In this document: positions 62,527-64,000 of the stretch, piece after piece
Position numbering within the stretch: the stretch's first letter is position 1
Layout of the letters: every line of letters begins with the position of its first letter
NCBI GenBank assembly: GCA_003153155.1
Contig: PLWV01000013.1
Span: 89,850 to 153,849, forward strand
Direction: 5' to 3'
Source: Gallionella sp.
GTDB lineage: Bacteria; Pseudomonadota; Gammaproteobacteria; Burkholderiales; Gallionellaceae
Length of the DNA: 64,000 bases
Notes under the pieces: model-generated
What the model saw: the letters and a program-made list of their open reading frames with translations, nothing else
What the model was told of the DNA's origin: nothing
Databases searched by the model: none
Position numbers and translations under genes: made by a program

Positions 62527-63044
62527 GAGCGATTACGATCCACTCTCTTCTGCCGCATCGCCTGGAACATTATGCTAAGCGGCGTCCACAGCAAAGTCGA
62601 AGTCAGACAACCGAGGAAATACGGCCACACCACATAGTCATTCACCTGCCAATTCACCAGCGCATACACTGCGTAAGTCAGCGCGAATATCCCGAACACC
62701 TGAATGGTCTGCTGGCGCAAATCAAACATCTGCAACCTGCGATGCAGCACCACACCGCCAAAAGCGAGCAATGTGTACGCCAGCGCGTGCTGGCCGAACA
62801 GACTGGCATCCGCCACGTCAGCGAGTATCCCCACTGCCCACGACAATCCGATGCCGACGCGCAACGGTTTGTGCATACACCAATACAGCATGACCAACGC
62901 CACAAAGTCCGGGCGCAATATCAGCCAAATGCCCTCCCAGGGCAGTCCGTTCAGAAACAGCGCGGCCAGCACGCTTAACACGATAAAGGCGTTGCTGATC
63001 GGACGCTGGATTTCCGGTTTGGTGTGCATGGAGAGGTAGGGCAT
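62523..63044 (-). CDS. mreD: rod shape-determining protein MreD
   Basis: A 173-residue inner-membrane protein with about five helices ('NAFIVLSVLAALFLNGLPWEG', 'DFVALVMLYWCMHKPLRVGIGLSWAVGILADVADASLFGQHALAYTLLAFGGVVLHRRLQMF'). It links MreC to the elongasome. It starts directly after mreC; the start could also be at the Met in position 6 (MHTKPE). Confidence 0.94.
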   Translation of the reverse strand: MPYLSMHTKPEIQRPISNAFIVLSVLAALFLNGLPWEGIWLILRPDFVALVMLYWCMHKPLRVGIGLSWAVGILADVADASLFGQHALAYTLLAFGGVVLHRRLQMFDLRQQTIQVFGIFALTYAVYALVNWQVNDYVVWPYFLGCLTSTLLWTPLSIMFQAMRQKRVDRNRS

Positions 63045-63968
63045 CTAATTATTTCTCCTGACCTTCACACGATTATCGGCATCTGCCGCCGCAGACTTTT
63101 CATCCGGACGCTCGGGCAACTTGGGCAAGCTGGACAAAATCAGCAGATGGCGGTGTTTATCCACTCCCGCCACCGGCAAACAAGTAACGTGCGCAAAGGG
63201 ATAGGCTGCATCGCGTTCAATCTTGACCACCCTGGCGACCGGGAGGCCCGGCGGATAGATGCCGTCTATACCGGAGGTGACCAGCACGTCGTCGTTTTGA
63301 ATATCCGCACTGACCGGCATATAGCGCAGCGACAACTGGCTGGTATCTCCCGCGCCAAACACGATGGTGCGCAATCCATTGCGCAGCACTTGCACCGGCA
63401 CGGCGTGATCTTTTTCGGTGATCAAGGTGACTTCGGAAAGCCATGGATAGACGCGGGTGATTTGCCCGACGATACCAATGTCATCCATCACCACTTGTCC
63501 GATCCGCACATCGGCATCCGCACCCTTGTTGATGAGTACTTTGCGCTTGAATACGTCGCGTTCGGCATAAATGACTTCGACTAATTGGCTGGTGAATTCG
63601 TTGCGTATCGGCAGCGCGGCCAGATTGCGCAATTGCTGGTTTTCCAATTGCAGTGCTTGCAATTGCAGCAATTGCGCAGCATCGCTCTGATGCCGCTGGC
63701 TCAAATCATCATTCTGCTTTATCAGACCACGTTGCGTGCTCTGCGTGATAAAGAAATCGTCGGCCTGTTGCCACAATGCGCTCGGCAAGGTCGCCAGCCA
63801 CTGTATCGGCGAGACCAGTACCGACAACGCGCTGCGCGTCGATTCCAGATAGCGATAGCGAGCGTCCACGAACAACAGCAACAACGAGAGCACTGCAAAA
63901 AACACCAGCCGCGCCACCGGACTGGGGCCGCGATTGAAAAATCGGAAAGATTGCGTGCTGTCTATCAT
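63045..63968 (-). CDS. mreC: rod shape-determining protein MreC
   Basis: 307 residues. Short cytoplasmic N terminus with 'FFNRGPSPVARLVFFAVLSLLLLFVDARY' as membrane anchor, a coiled coil ('LIKQNDDLSQRHQSDAAQLLQLQALQLENQQLRNL') and the beta-barrel part ('VIYAERDVFKRKVLINKGADADVRIGQVVMDDIGIVGQI', 'DVLVTSGIDGIYPPGLPVARVVKIE'). It scaffolds the elongasome in the periplasm. It is the first gene of the minus-strand cluster in this window; mreB is expected just beyond the right edge. The last 32 bp hold nothing. Confidence 0.96.
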   Translation of the reverse strand: MIDSTQSFRFFNRGPSPVARLVFFAVLSLLLLFVDARYRYLESTRSALSVLVSPIQWLATLPSALWQQADDFFITQSTQRGLIKQNDDLSQRHQSDAAQLLQLQALQLENQQLRNLAALPIRNEFTSQLVEVIYAERDVFKRKVLINKGADADVRIGQVVMDDIGIVGQITRVYPWLSEVTLITEKDHAVPVQVLRNGLRTIVFGAGDTSQLSLRYMPVSADIQNDDVLVTSGIDGIYPPGLPVARVVKIERDAAYPFAHVTCLPVAGVDKHRHLLILSSLPKLPERPDEKSAAADADNRVKVRRNN

Positions 63969-64000
63969 GGAATGGGAGTAGGAAGACGTAAGTTGGAAGT

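Overview
The window is a chromosomal segment of a Gram-negative betaproteobacterium. The family-level guess is Nitrosomonadales, close to Gallionellaceae (iron or sulfur oxidisers). That guess rests on the style of the housekeeping genes, an sqr gene and many dispersed palindromic repeats. No rRNA gene is present, so the placement is inference. The annotation was made by reading alone. Start sites were chosen by ribosome binding site and family length, and no database search was run.

Layout. 1-11 kb: an outer-membrane barrel protein, dacB, bioA, an epimerase, an FMN oxidoreductase, groES-groEL behind a sigma32-like promoter and a CIRCE operator, an interrupted tRNA-Phe copy, an intact tRNA-Phe and prfC. 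11-14.2 kb: msrB-dipZ-msrA, a periplasmic methionine-sulfoxide repair operon, lying between prfC and a second decayed prfC 3' end. 14.3-17.7 kb: a graveyard with a potA/potD deletion chimera, an intact PAS-GGDEF gene, a frameshifted LuxR regulator and a headless methyltransferase. 17.8-24.6 kb: a cfa-like gene coupled to an FAD oxidoreductase, hpf, a PEBP protein, uspA and an alcohol dehydrogenase. 24.9-33.9 kb: ettA, an AT-rich repeat protein with a nuclease-like core, then mrcB (PBP1b) and a TPR lipoprotein, surrounded by three copies of a KTSC gene. 34-44.4 kb: transporters, tpx, mntP, a flippase, rbgA, rsuA, a fused ferredoxin reductase and yaeQ, separated by MITE-like and hairpin repeats. 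44.6-50.3 kb: hemA-prfA-prmC, sqr and an exported methyltransferase. 50.5-53 kb: a parD / SleB-like hydrolase / parE cluster, tRNA-Arg, a CoA-binding protein and tag. 53.4-57.1 kb: dapF-DUF484-xerC-rlmI. 57.1-64 kb: a HEPN-like gene and the cell-elongation cluster mreC-mreD-mrdA-rodA-rlpA, read on the minus strand.

The most unusual feature is a family of modular, nested hairpin repeats, called NSL here, in seven arrays (A-G). Unit arms read TAACCA ... ATGGCTA, and the internal stems vary with compensatory changes. Units are chained head to tail and also nested in each other's loops. Two arrays have an uninterrupted partner in the same window: a tRNA-Phe gene and a 225-bp MITE. Comparison with these partners shows clean insertion without a clear target duplication. 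Three arrays supply the stop codon of the adjoining gene (dacB, rodA, a KTSC gene).

Two further points stand out. dacB and bioA both carry in-frame repeat insertions. The parD-hydrolase-parE cluster shows an ancestral overlapping three-gene design that has since decayed.
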